Shown here: positions 14,830-21,874 of the stretch, in pieces
Layout: every line of letters begins with the position of its first letter
Position numbering within the stretch: position 1 is the stretch's first letter
DNA from: Clostridiales bacterium
GTDB lineage: Bacteria; Bacillota; Clostridia; Christensenellales; CAG-138
Assembly: GCA_031270585.1 (NCBI GenBank)
Contig: JAISXK010000058.1
Span: 1-21,874, forward strand
Length of the DNA stretch: 21,874 bases
Direction of reading: 5' to 3'
Translations under genes and position numbers: made by a program
Notes under the pieces: generated by a model
The model's database searches: none
Told to the model about the DNA's origin: nothing
The model's input: only the letters and a program-made list of their open reading frames with translations

Positions 14830-15999
14830 TCAGGAGACGATGTTGATACCGTCGATAATGGCGTTGAACGCCGGGGCGGAAATCTCGTCGCTCTCCAGGA
14901 ATACGGAATTTTCATTCTCGAACGTGAAGAGGACTTCCGATCCGTCCCAGTTGGTGATGACGGCGGGGTTGCCCGAAGCGTCCTTGAGCGCGCCGGAGAA
15001 TATTTTGAGATCGCCCGATATGATCCTGGCCGCAGCGGCGTCGATGGCCTCCTGCGTGCCGGGGGCGGCAATCGCCGTGTTAAGCGGCGAGAGGTAAGCG
15101 GCGCCGGTCTCCAGACCCTCGCCCCAGTCTACCGATATGGTCTGGCCTTCCAGCAAAGCCTTCACGGCATACGTCATATAGATGCCCCAATCGATACGCG
15201 CGGAGATCAGCGAAGCGTTGGGCGCGGCCGGCGCCATATCGTTGTTGTAGCCCACATGCCATTTGCCGGCGGCTTCAGCCGCCAGAGCCGGCGAAACGCT
15301 GTCGGAATGCTGGGAGATCACATCACAGCCGCGGTTTAACAGCGCCTCGGCTATTTCACGCTCTTTGAGCGCGTCGCCCCAGGTGTCGGCATACATAACA
15401 TCCATATACACATCGGGGTTCACGCTTTTCGCGCCCAGGAAGAAGGCCGTGTAGCCGCTGATAACCTCGGCATAGGGGAAGGCCGCCACATAGCCCAGGT
15501 GGTTGTTTTCGGTTTTCAGGCCGGCCGCGATACCGGCAAGGTAGCGCGCCTGGTGAATTTTCGCGAAGTAGTTGTGCAGGTTCGTTAGATCGTTAAAGTG
15601 CGCGTCGGAGCCCGTGGCGTGGCAGAACACCACACCGGGCTGCGCTTTTGCGGCCTCGACCACCTGTGTTCCGTAAGAGAAGCTTGTGGCGAATATGATC
15701 TGGCAGCCTTCGTTGACAAGCTCGTTGATGGCGGCGTTTGTGGCCGCGACATCGGTATCGTTGATGTTGAATTTGGGGATATACTGGTCTTCACGCAAAC
15801 CCAGCTCGGCTATCATCTTTTTCGCGCCCTGGTCGTGGTTATAGGTATACCCCTGGTCGCCAAGATCCATAATGTGTACAACGCCGACTTTCAGGTTATC
15901 CTTCGTGACGGCTTCAGCCTTCCCGTCGCCGCCGGAGCTGCATGCCGCCAGGCTCAGCATGAGGGCAGCCATCAGTACAAGGGTAATTGCTTTTTTCAT
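14830..15999 (-). CDS. BMP-family ABC transporter substrate-binding lipoprotein
   Basis: This is a 389-residue solute-binding lipoprotein of the BmpA/PnrA family (COG1744), the membrane-anchored receptor of the transporter encoded just downstream. A signal peptide of 19 residues ends in the lipobox LSLAAC, with Cys20 the lipidation site, followed by a Ser/Gly linker. The mature domain begins with LKVGVVHIMDLGDQGYTYNHDQG, the usual BMP opening, and contains FATSFSYG, ARYLAGIAAGL and DVISQHSDS segments typical of the family. Characterised relatives bind purine nucleosides (PnrA of Treponema, NupN of Bacillus), but the ligand here is inferred. The start at 15999 follows AGGAGG by eight bases; an in-frame start at 16038 is upstream of that site and rejected. 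Gene order bmpA-ATPase-permease-permease is the standard one. Confidence 0.94.
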   Translation of the reverse strand: MKKAITLVLMAALMLSLAACSSGGDGKAEAVTKDNLKVGVVHIMDLGDQGYTYNHDQGAKKMIAELGLREDQYIPKFNINDTDVAATNAAINELVNEGCQIIFATSFSYGTQVVEAAKAQPGVVFCHATGSDAHFNDLTNLHNYFAKIHQARYLAGIAAGLKTENNHLGYVAAFPYAEVISGYTAFFLGAKSVNPDVYMDVMYADTWGDALKEREIAEALLNRGCDVISQHSDSVSPALAAEAAGKWHVGYNNDMAPAAPNASLISARIDWGIYMTYAVKALLEGQTISVDWGEGLETGAAYLSPLNTAIAAPGTQEAIDAAAARIISGDLKIFSGALKDASGNPAVITNWDGSEVLFTFENENSVFLESDEISAPAFNAIIDGINIVS

Positions 16000-16035
16000 A
16001 AATACTTCCTCCTGTTTTGTCGAGTTTATTTTTAA

Positions 16036-16062
16036 CACCTGCCGGGTTCCCCCGGCGCGGTG
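16036..16062. repeat. Hairpin between thrC and bmpA
   Basis: The arms GCCGGG (16041-16046) and CCCGGC (16051-16056) form a stem with a four-base loop, extended by CACC/GGTG (16036-16039, 16059-16062). The minus-strand sequence after it is TTAAAAATAAA, not a U-run, so readthrough from thrC into bmpA is possible. Confidence 0.5.
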
Positions 16063-16068
16063 CTAAAT

Positions 16069-17319
16069 TCACGCGATACCGATATAGTACTGTATACGTC
16101 CGCTTTTTTCAAGTGCGTAAATATCCGGCTCACAACTAAAGGGCTCGCCTGCGGCGCGCATGGCGTTGTCCACGTCTTTCAATCCGGAACCTGTAACGAT
16201 CACGGTCACCTGCTCGCGGGGCTTGATAATGCCTTGATCCATGGCCTGCCACACGCCGGCAAGCGACGCGGCGGCGGCGGGTTCCGCAAACACGCCCTCT
16301 GCTGCGCCCAAGCGCCCGATAGCCTCCAGTATGGCTTCATCCGGCACGGCTACCCAGGCGCCGCCGCTTTCGCTCACCGCGCGCATGGCCTTAACGGGGT
16401 TTCGCGGCACGCCTACGGCGATGCTGTCGGCAAGGGTGTTTTCCCGCGCCGGCAAGAGCGGCCCCCCCGTTTGCCACGCCGTTACAAACGGCGCGCATCC
16501 CATGGATTGCACGCCCAGTATTTTGGGTATATGATCGATCATGCCCAACTGCAGCAGATCGTAAAAGCCGTTATACACGCCGCCGATGGTACACCCATCC
16601 CCCACGGAAAGAGCCACCCAATCGGTGGGTATAAAATTGAGCTGTTCGGCAATCTCCAGCGCGACGGTCTTTTTCCCTTCCGTCATCACGGGGTTGATGC
16701 CGGCGTTGCGGTTATAAAAGCCCCATTTATTGATGGCGTCGCGCGAAAGCTCGAAGGTTTGGCGGTAATCGCCCCGCACGGCGACAACGTTTGCGCCGAA
16801 TACCATCAACTGCGCCACCTTGCCCTTTGGCGCGCGCTCGGGCACGAATATAACGGTCTTAAGCCCCAGCCGCGCGGCGTTGCCGGCCAGCGACGAGGCG
16901 GCGTTACCCGTGCTTGAACAGGCCACGGTATCATACCCCAGCTCTTTGGCGCGCATGAGCGCCACAGCCGAAGCCCTGTCCTTCAAAGAGCCGGTGGGGT
17001 TCTGCCCGTCGTCCTTTATATAGAGCGCTTTGAGGTTTCGTTCGCTTTCAAGCCGGTTGCTGCGGTAAAGCGGCGTAACGCCGACACGCAAAAAACGCTC
17101 CCACCCCCTGGCCTCCACAGGCAAAAGAGCGCGGTAGCGCCACATGCTGTTTGTGTGATCCATAGAGAGGGTCTTTCTGTTAAAGACCTCCTTTATGGCG
17201 GCATAGTCGAATAAGATATCCAATATGCCCGTTTCGCCGCAGTCGGGGCAGGTAAGCATATCCGTCTCATAAGGGAATTCTTTATGGCATAACGTGCAGC
17301 GATATCCGTTAACATGCAT
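16069..17319 (-). CDS. thrC: Threonine synthase
   Basis: ThrC converts O-phosphohomoserine to threonine using PLP. The 416-residue protein opens with a zinc-ribbon-like segment, Cys8, Cys11, Cys24 and Cys27 (CTLC, CPDC), seen in a subset of threonine synthases and related enzymes. The PLP lysine is Lys113 in NPTGSLKDRASA. The cofactor and substrate loop CSSTGNAASSLAGNAARLG and the Gly-rich VTGSGLKD near the C terminus, which grips the PLP phosphate, complete the fold-type II pattern. SLKDRA favours threonine synthase over threonine dehydratase or cysteine synthase. The ATG at 17319 is used; AAAGG lies about 11 bases upstream, a rather long spacing. A promoter is seen at 17405-17433. bmpA follows after 69 bases, and no other threonine-pathway gene is in the window. 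Confidence 0.9.
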   Translation of the reverse strand: MHVNGYRCTLCHKEFPYETDMLTCPDCGETGILDILFDYAAIKEVFNRKTLSMDHTNSMWRYRALLPVEARGWERFLRVGVTPLYRSNRLESERNLKALYIKDDGQNPTGSLKDRASAVALMRAKELGYDTVACSSTGNAASSLAGNAARLGLKTVIFVPERAPKGKVAQLMVFGANVVAVRGDYRQTFELSRDAINKWGFYNRNAGINPVMTEGKKTVALEIAEQLNFIPTDWVALSVGDGCTIGGVYNGFYDLLQLGMIDHIPKILGVQSMGCAPFVTAWQTGGPLLPARENTLADSIAVGVPRNPVKAMRAVSESGGAWVAVPDEAILEAIGRLGAAEGVFAEPAAAASLAGVWQAMDQGIIKPREQVTVIVTGSGLKDVDNAMRAAGEPFSCEPDIYALEKSGRIQYYIGIA

Positions 17320-17404
17320 TGCGCTTTTTACCTTTCGCTTTTCTACTGCATGGGGTGTTCGCTATGGTACGGCGGCGGGCTGCTATGTAAATTCCTTTTT
17401 GTTT

Positions 17405-17433
17405 ATCATACAATAAATAAATGTGTTTGTACA
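17405..17433 (-). promoter_or_regulatory. Promoter of thrC
   Basis: On the minus strand, TGTACA (complement of 17428-17433, 4 of 6 match to -35) and TATGAT (complement of 17405-17410, 5 of 6 match to -10) are exactly 17 bases apart in an AT-rich stretch. Transcription should start near 17398, giving a leader of about 80 nt with no visible T-box motif. Confidence 0.6.
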
Positions 17434-17500
17434 GGCTTTTGGATGGTGCTTATTATTTTTTTTTTGATCTAAAATAATTTTTTTAGTGTCCGTCGTACAG

Positions 17501-17524
17501 AAAAGCCCCGCGCCGCCACGCGGG
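17501..17524 (-). terminator. Probable terminator after the foldase-like gene
   Basis: Read on the minus strand, the arms CCCGCG and CGCGGG (17507-17524) enclose a six-base loop and are followed by GCTTTTCT. The U-run is short but the position, before the thrC promoter, is right for ending the foldase operon. Confidence 0.55.
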
Positions 17525-17538
17525 TTTTGCGTGTAAAC

Positions 17539-17649
17539 GCGGGGAAGCCTCTCTGATTTTAAGCGCGCGCGCTTAAAAACCCCTGGAACCTGAATGGGCG
17601 CCTGCGGCGCCCATTTTCCGGTTCGGTTAAGCATCGTACGCTTCCCCGC
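17539..17649 (-). ncRNA. Compact multi-hairpin 3' element after the foldase-like gene
   Basis: A perfect 10-bp outer stem, GCGGGGAAGC (17539-17548) with GCTTCCCCGC (17640-17649), encloses two strong hairpins. One is a perfect 22-bp palindrome at 17557-17578 built around alternating GC. The other is ATGGGCGCC/GGCGCCCAT with a three-base loop (17594-17614), extended by GAACC/GGTTC (17586-17590, 17620-17624). The outer stem ends two bases from the stop codon of the upstream foldase-like gene. The element is followed on the minus strand by the terminator at 17501-17524. It may be a 3' UTR structure, a processed small RNA or a dispersed repeat; I do not recognise its family. Confidence 0.5.
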
Positions 17650-17651
17650 CT

Positions 17652-19043
17652 TTACGCGTACAGGTCGGCCGCCGTAATGCCGTCGATTATATCCTGATAG
17701 ACGGTAACGACGGACGTATCGGCCACCCATTCGGCAAGCAGCGCGCTCCACTCGGCATCCTGCTTTTCCGTCAGAGCCGTCTCGCGAAAATCCGCTTCAT
17801 AATCCGCAAAGCTCCTTACGCCGCCGGGCTCATTTTTGACGTATTGCAGTATATAATACCCATCCGCAAGCTCGATGGTATCAGTATAATCGCCGGGTGT
17901 CGTAAGAGCGAGCGCCGCCGTTTTAATCGCCGCGTCCCAGTCTTCAACCTCGGACGCGACGCTCATCAGCTTGCCCGACTCGCCAAAGGCGGGGTAATCG
18001 ATATAATCAAGATCGGACGTGTATTCCTTCATCACGTCGTCAAAGGCGGCGCCGTCGCTCAGTTTCTGGCTCGCTTCGTCTATCTTTGTTTTGCTTTGGG
18101 CCAGCGCCGCATCGCGGATGGCTGCGCTTTCAACTTGCAGCGCGCTATACTCCGCCTTGCGCTCGGCCAGCAGCGCCGTGTTTTCGCTCGTTTCTTCCGC
18201 CACCGCAAGGTCGCCGATCTCGGCCTTTATTTCTTCCATTTTGGTCAGCTTCTCGTTATATTCCTCTCCAAAATCCGCAGGGATATCCACCTTAATAAGC
18301 TTAAAGCGCTTGTACCCGTCCGGCACGAACATGGGGGGGATACCGCCGTATTTTTCATAATCCTCCTGCGCGGATTTGTAGTAACTCAAATCCTCGGCCG
18401 CAAGGGTGTCGCTTTCCACCTTCTCATCATAGGCCGCGCGCACCTCTTCGTCGCTTATTGTCACCTCGGCGTAGATATCATCCTGCAGCATGGCGGTGAT
18501 TTTATTTTTTATATAGTAATCACGCCCCCATTCGCGAAGCCCCGATTGATCCATCTCCTCTCCCACGTAGGATGCCGCGGCAACGCGGTATTGGACGGTA
18601 AGCTCCTCATCGTAATTGAGATCGGGGTTCGTTTCCAGGCTGGAGTTGGTCTGCGTGACGGCGGCGTTATAAACCTCGCGATCGATGTCGTCAACGCTTT
18701 CCTCTATCTCTTTCAGGTCGTCGTCGGTGAGCTTATCCGCATATCCCCGCTTTCTGGCCTCGTAATTTTGCATCTCGTAATTGAGCATTTCGTCAACGAT
18801 CATCTTTTTAAAATATGCGAATTCGTCGGTACTCTGCGTAGGATCCATACCAAACTGCTGATACATGTTCACCATGTATTTAAGCTCGTTCAGGAAATAC
18901 TCTTTTGTAATCTCCTCTTCGCCCACCTTGGCCACAATCTGCGCGAGATCCTTTTCCTGGTTAACGCTCACGAGCGAGCAACCGGCCAACAACGCCGCCG
19001 CCAGCAGCAGCAGGGCGATTAGAGCAGTAAAGCGCTTCTTCAT
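17652..19043 (-). CDS. PrsA/SurA-type foldase-like lipoprotein (peptidyl-prolyl isomerase family)
   Basis: This is a 463-residue exported lipoprotein. The signal peptide ends in LLAGC, with lipidated Cys22. Residues about 35-240 form a SurA_N-like helical chaperone region (VAKVGEEEITKEYFLNELKY is the typical opening). A parvulin-like domain follows but is split. Its first strand (YKRFKLIKVDI, 245-254) is separated from its first helix (IDEASQKLSDGAAFDDVMKEY, 321-341) by about 65 residues of predicted coiled coil (258-320). The remaining core runs to about 405 (GDYTDTIELADGYYILQYV). By family it should help fold proteins on the outer face of the membrane; isomerase activity is uncertain. The ATG at 19043 follows GAAGGAG by nine bases. 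It is the second gene of a pair with the related lipoprotein upstream. Confidence 0.88.
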   Translation of the reverse strand: MKKRFTALIALLLLAAALLAGCSLVSVNQEKDLAQIVAKVGEEEITKEYFLNELKYMVNMYQQFGMDPTQSTDEFAYFKKMIVDEMLNYEMQNYEARKRGYADKLTDDDLKEIEESVDDIDREVYNAAVTQTNSSLETNPDLNYDEELTVQYRVAAASYVGEEMDQSGLREWGRDYYIKNKITAMLQDDIYAEVTISDEEVRAAYDEKVESDTLAAEDLSYYKSAQEDYEKYGGIPPMFVPDGYKRFKLIKVDIPADFGEEYNEKLTKMEEIKAEIGDLAVAEETSENTALLAERKAEYSALQVESAAIRDAALAQSKTKIDEASQKLSDGAAFDDVMKEYTSDLDYIDYPAFGESGKLMSVASEVEDWDAAIKTAALALTTPGDYTDTIELADGYYILQYVKNEPGGVRSFADYEADFRETALTEKQDAEWSALLAEWVADTSVVTVYQDIIDGITAADLYA

Positions 19044-19130
19044 TCACTTCTTCTCCTTCATTTCTGGGTGCGCGGCCGGCACATGGCCGCTTGCGTCTTT
19101 CCGCGCCGTTTAACCGGCCTTAAAAACGCT

Positions 19131-20396
19131 TTATTTTAGCTTCTCGGGAAACGTTTGCACAATACCCGCCGCGCGGGCGGCATTTCCGCATTCGGTCTGC
19201 AGGCTCACCTTGTCGTTGAGCTTACTGTTGTTGACAATGCGCGTTCTTAAAGCGTCCTTCACGCTCTCGTAGGGGCGCGCGCCGGGTTCTATGAATTCCA
19301 TCAGCTTTATAATGCATACGCCGTCGCTCAGATACACCACGTCGGATATATCGCCCTCGTTTTGCAGTTGCAGCGCCGCCGCTTTATAGCTCGCCTCCAG
19401 ATGCGTGCTGCCCTCGTGTACAAAATAGCTGATCAGGTGCGTATCCTGTGATTTCTCTTCCATAAGCTCTATAAAATCCGCCCCGTCCAGCACCTGCTGG
19501 CGAAGCTCCCTTATTTCATCGGCTAGTTCGCCCAGGCATTCCTCCCGCACGCTCTCGAAGGCTTCCTGGGCCTTTTCCATAACGGCGATCTGCCTTTCCA
19601 CCTGTCCCGCGCCTTCGCCGTGCAGCGTTACAAGATCGTTATATTTATCCACCGCGTCCTGCGCGTTTTGGGCGGCCGTTTGCAGCTTTAGCAATTGGGC
19701 GTCGTTGAAGCGAAGCGTGATGCGCGCCGTATCCCGGTACCCTTCGGGCGCGTAAACGACGGGGTCGCTTACGTTTTCGCCAAACCAGGCGGGGTTGTTG
19801 TTGCATTGCATCTGATAGACCGCAACCTCGTTATCATAGCGGGCCTTCAACTCTTCCTCGGTCAACTCCATTATGCCCGCGACATGATCGACATATTTGT
19901 TTATGATAAAGGCGTCGCGCATATCGGCGCGCGCGCGCGCGGGCGTAAGGCCGCTTTCCTTAAGAAAGGCGATGTAAGCCTGCTCCGCCTTTTTGGCGCC
20001 GGCTTCATCCGTGCCGTATTGCTCGAGATAATAGGCGGTTACGCTGTTGTAATACGCAAGGTAGTTTTGATCGATAACGGCCTCTTCTTCGGCGCTCAAC
20101 TCATCCAACCCCAGCGTGCGCGCCTCTTCGCGCATGGCGGCTTCATCCACCAGGTCGTCCAGCCGCAGAATCTTATACTCTTCAAATGTAGCCCTGTTTT
20201 CGGGCCTCGTAAGATCAACGCCGTTAAGCTTCACGTACAGCGCGAGCTGCTTATTCAAATACGCGTCAAAATACCAGCGATATACCGGTGTTTCGCCCAC
20301 AAGCGCCACCACGTCGTCGCCATTTTTGCAGCCGGCAAACACCAACGCCGCCAAAAGCGGCGCCAACACAATCAACCATAGCCGTTTTGCTTTCAT
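19131..20396 (-). CDS. Second PrsA/SurA-like lipoprotein, divergent parvulin-like domain
   Basis: This is a 421-residue lipoprotein with a signal peptide ending in LVFAGC (lipidated Cys23). It has a SurA_N-like helical region (VVALVGETPVYRWYFDAYLNKQ opening; to about 215) and a divergent parvulin-like part. The strand RDTARITLRF (221-230) is followed by about 63 residues of coiled coil and then the helix ELRQQVLDGADFIELMEEKS (297-316) and the core end SDVVYLSDGVCIIKLMEF. It shares this layout with the next gene, so the two look like ancient paralogues. The parvulin catalytic pattern is hard to find, so it may be a chaperone only. The start at 20396 has AAAGGA ten bases upstream; the in-frame TTG at 20405 is less likely. 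The gap of 87 bases to the next gene contains a GCGGCC/GGCCGC hairpin, and the pair is probably one operon. Confidence 0.82.
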   Translation of the reverse strand: MKAKRLWLIVLAPLLAALVFAGCKNGDDVVALVGETPVYRWYFDAYLNKQLALYVKLNGVDLTRPENRATFEEYKILRLDDLVDEAAMREEARTLGLDELSAEEEAVIDQNYLAYYNSVTAYYLEQYGTDEAGAKKAEQAYIAFLKESGLTPARARADMRDAFIINKYVDHVAGIMELTEEELKARYDNEVAVYQMQCNNNPAWFGENVSDPVVYAPEGYRDTARITLRFNDAQLLKLQTAAQNAQDAVDKYNDLVTLHGEGAGQVERQIAVMEKAQEAFESVREECLGELADEIRELRQQVLDGADFIELMEEKSQDTHLISYFVHEGSTHLEASYKAAALQLQNEGDISDVVYLSDGVCIIKLMEFIEPGARPYESVKDALRTRIVNNSKLNDKVSLQTECGNAARAAGIVQTFPEKLK

Positions 20397-20507
20397 AACT
20401 TCCAAATCCTTTTACCCTTCGTGTTATCGCGTAAACCAAAGCGCAGGCAAACGCCCATTTTGGAGCAAATATCGGCGTAAAACGCGCGCCTACACTCAAC
20501 TTTGTTC

Positions 20508-20536
20508 ATTATACCCATTTCAAACGGCGGATGCAA
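20508..20536 (-). promoter_or_regulatory. Promoter of the foldase-like gene pair
   Basis: The minus strand has a perfect TATAAT (complement of 20508-20513) with TTGCAT (complement of 20531-20536) 17 bases upstream. Transcription would start near 20501, leaving a leader of about 105 nt. Confidence 0.6.
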
Positions 20537-20599
20537 TGCAATTTCGTAAACAAAATGTGGCATACTAAGGCGCTATCAGGGCAAGACTGGGGCGATATT

Positions 20600-20629
20600 T
20601 TGCAAGCAATCACATTTGCCCCCTATATA
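20600..20629 (+). promoter_or_regulatory. Candidate promoter of the P-type ATPase gene
   Basis: TTGCAA (20600-20605) and TATATA (20624-20629) are 18 bases apart, each a 4 of 6 match. Transcription would start near 20636. This is weak, but it is the best-placed candidate in the 247-base divergent spacer. Confidence 0.35.
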
Positions 20630-20643
20630 CGCGGGCGGATTTT

Positions 20644-21874
20644 ATGATATACTTGATGGCAAGTATGAAGCGCAACCGCGAAAAACATAAAAAGACCAAC
20701 GCCGCAGCGACACCGCGGCCACACACCGACCCGCACAGGGGACTTAGTGACGAAGAGGTTTCGCTGCGCGCCGGGCTTGGCCAATTTAACACGCAGCCAA
20801 AGCGTATAACAAAAACCATCGCGCAGATTTTGTTTGAGAATATCTGCACGTTTTTTAATTTTCTAAACGGTTGCATATTCGCGGCGCTCGTTGTGGTGGA
20901 CAGCTACCGCAACATACTCTTTATGGGCGTGGTGCTCTGCAACCTTTTGATAGGCATTGTGCAGGAATGTCGCGCTAAATTCACCATAGAGAAGCTTTCG
21001 CTGCTAAACGCGCCGCTCACCTGTGTGATACGCAACGGCAAACGCGCCATTATCGACAGCGAAGGGATCGTGCCGGACGATATCATCGCCCTGCAGCCCG
21101 GGCAGCAGATACCCACGGATTGCGTACTTGTGGAAGGCGCCATAGAAACGGACGAATCGCATGTATCCGGCGAGAGCCGCCCGCAATACAAAAAGGCGGG
21201 CGACACGCTGCTATCGGGCAGCGCGGTGTTATCCGGCGGTTGCCTGGCGTGTGTTACGCGTGTGGGCGCGGATTGTTACGTAAACCGGCTTGCCAGCGAG
21301 GCGAAAAAATACGTTCGCCCCCGCTCGGAACTGATGCGTTCGCTGCGCCTCATCATACGCGTAACGGGCGCTATCGTGGTGCCGCTGGGGGCTTTGCTGT
21401 TCATCCGCATGTATGGCGCGCCGGGCGGCGATATGCAAAGCGCGGCCGAACAAACCGCAGCGTCCATGCTGGGTATGATTCCATCGGGGCTGATGCTGCT
21501 TACGTCGGTATCGCTTAGCGTAGCCGTGATTACGCTTGGCAAATACCGCGCGCTTGCCCAACAGCCGCAATGCGTTGAAATGCTCTCGCGCGTGGATATG
21601 CTCTGCCTTGATAAAACCGGCACGCTCACCACGGGCGACCTATGCGTGGAACATGTCGTATATATGCAAGGTGTAAAAAAAGAAACCGCCGACACGCTGC
21701 TCATCGATTTGATCGCCACCATGCCCGCCGCCAACCCTACGGCGCGCGCGCTGCACGCCTTTGCCGCCGCTTTGCCGGGCGTCATCCGGGATACGCCGGT
21801 TTCCGGCATTACGGCGTTCTCTTCATCGCGGCGCTACAGCGCTGCGGCCTTCGCGGGGTTTTCGCTGTATATCG
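20644..21874 (+). CDS. CtpE-like P-type cation-transporting ATPase (3' end outside window)
   Basis: This frame stays open to the right edge and shows about 410 residues of a P-type ATPase. GLSDEEVSLRAGLGQFN near the N terminus is the cation-ATPase N-terminal motif, followed by a hydrophobic M1-M2 pair. The actuator motif reads SGES (about 175-178) instead of the usual TGES. A second hydrophobic pair follows, with IPSGL where many pumps have PEGL. The phosphorylation motif DKTGT has Asp at about residue 323. The sequence MLSRVDMLCLDKTGTLTTG and the AP motif in SLLNAPLTCVIRNG resemble the mycobacterial CtpE group, linked to calcium, but specificity here is inference. Starts at 20644, 20656 and 20665 are all in frame and none has a good Shine-Dalgarno site, so the first residues are uncertain. 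It diverges from the foldase-like pair. Confidence 0.9.
   Translation, partial: MIYLMASMKRNREKHKKTNAAATPRPHTDPHRGLSDEEVSLRAGLGQFNTQPKRITKTIAQILFENICTFFNFLNGCIFAALVVVDSYRNILFMGVVLCNLLIGIVQECRAKFTIEKLSLLNAPLTCVIRNGKRAIIDSEGIVPDDIIALQPGQQIPTDCVLVEGAIETDESHVSGESRPQYKKAGDTLLSGSAVLSGGCLACVTRVGADCYVNRLASEAKKYVRPRSELMRSLRLIIRVTGAIVVPLGALLFIRMYGAPGGDMQSAAEQTAASMLGMIPSGLMLLTSVSLSVAVITLGKYRALAQQPQCVEMLSRVDMLCLDKTGTLTTGDLCVEHVVYMQGVKKETADTLLIDLIATMPAANPTARALHAFAAALPGVIRDTPVSGITAFSSSRRYSAAAFAGFSLYI

Larger units (their letters stand above)
17320..17651. other. Gene-free interval between thrC and the foldase-like gene
   Basis: This 332-base gap has two parts. 17320-17500 is AT-rich in its middle and holds the thrC promoter and leader plus a short CTAAAA/TTTTAG inverted repeat (17469-17486). 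17501-17651 is GC-rich and consists almost entirely of inverted repeats, namely the terminator and the multi-hairpin element. I see no convincing coding frame. Confidence 0.6.

Noticed and set aside
15598..16917. Long plus-strand frames opposite bmpA and thrC
   Set aside because: Both opposite-strand genes have clear motifs, starts and SD sites; the plus-strand frames show no recognisable domain.
17844..19022. 392-codon plus-strand frame antisense to the first foldase-like gene
   Set aside because: The minus-strand gene has a signal peptide, lipobox, SD and family motifs; the antisense product has none and is low-complexity hydrophobic sequence.
19931..19940. Alternating CG run inside the second foldase-like gene
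   Set aside because: The short GCGCGCGCGC stretch encodes alanine and arginine codons in frame and is compatible with ordinary coding sequence.

Overview
The window looks like chromosomal DNA from an uncultured or poorly characterised Clostridia-type Firmicute (Bacillota) of moderately high GC. The pointers are purine-rich Shine-Dalgarno sites, sigma-A-like promoters, a type 2 PyrF, two PrsA-like lipoproteins and a four-gene BmpA-type ABC transporter of the Bacillus NupNOPQ kind. This lineage call is inference from gene families, not from a phylogenetic marker. No tRNA, rRNA, CRISPR array, phage gene or transposase was seen.

Layout: (1) 1-869, plus strand, is the 3' part of a metallo-beta-lactamase/beta-CASP nuclease-like gene. 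(2) 933-2592, plus strand, is the pyrimidine pair pyrF-pyrE, behind a strong promoter and an approximately 130-nt leader that ends in a strong intrinsic terminator just before the pyrF ribosome site, an attenuator-like layout. (3) 2662-6598, plus strand, is a promoter and a very large hybrid histidine kinase (CHASE4, PAS, GAF, PAS, HisKA, HATPase, REC, REC) with no response regulator gene next to it. (4) From 6643 to 20396 every gene is on the minus strand. In transcription order these are two related PrsA/SurA-type lipoproteins, threonine synthase, the BmpA-ATPase-permease-permease transporter, serC, serA, a ferredoxin-containing aldo/keto reductase, and a strikingly AT-rich isoprenylcysteine-methyltransferase-like membrane protein. 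(5) 20644 to the right edge, plus strand, is the 5' half of a CtpE-like P-type cation ATPase, cut by the window end.

How it works together: pyrF and pyrE are the last two steps of de novo UMP synthesis. The Bmp-type transporter is expected to import nucleosides or a similar small molecule. thrC, serC and serA are amino-acid biosynthesis genes flanking the transporter on the same strand. The two lipoproteins are probably extracytoplasmic foldases.

The least ordinary items are the pyrF leader, a compact multi-hairpin element just after the first foldase-like stop codon (17539-17649), a second folded intercistronic region between bmpA and its ATPase gene (about 14600-14790), and a long coiled-coil insertion apparently shared by the parvulin-like domains of both foldase-like lipoproteins. 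I do not see a clear multi-gene novel defence or mobile system here.
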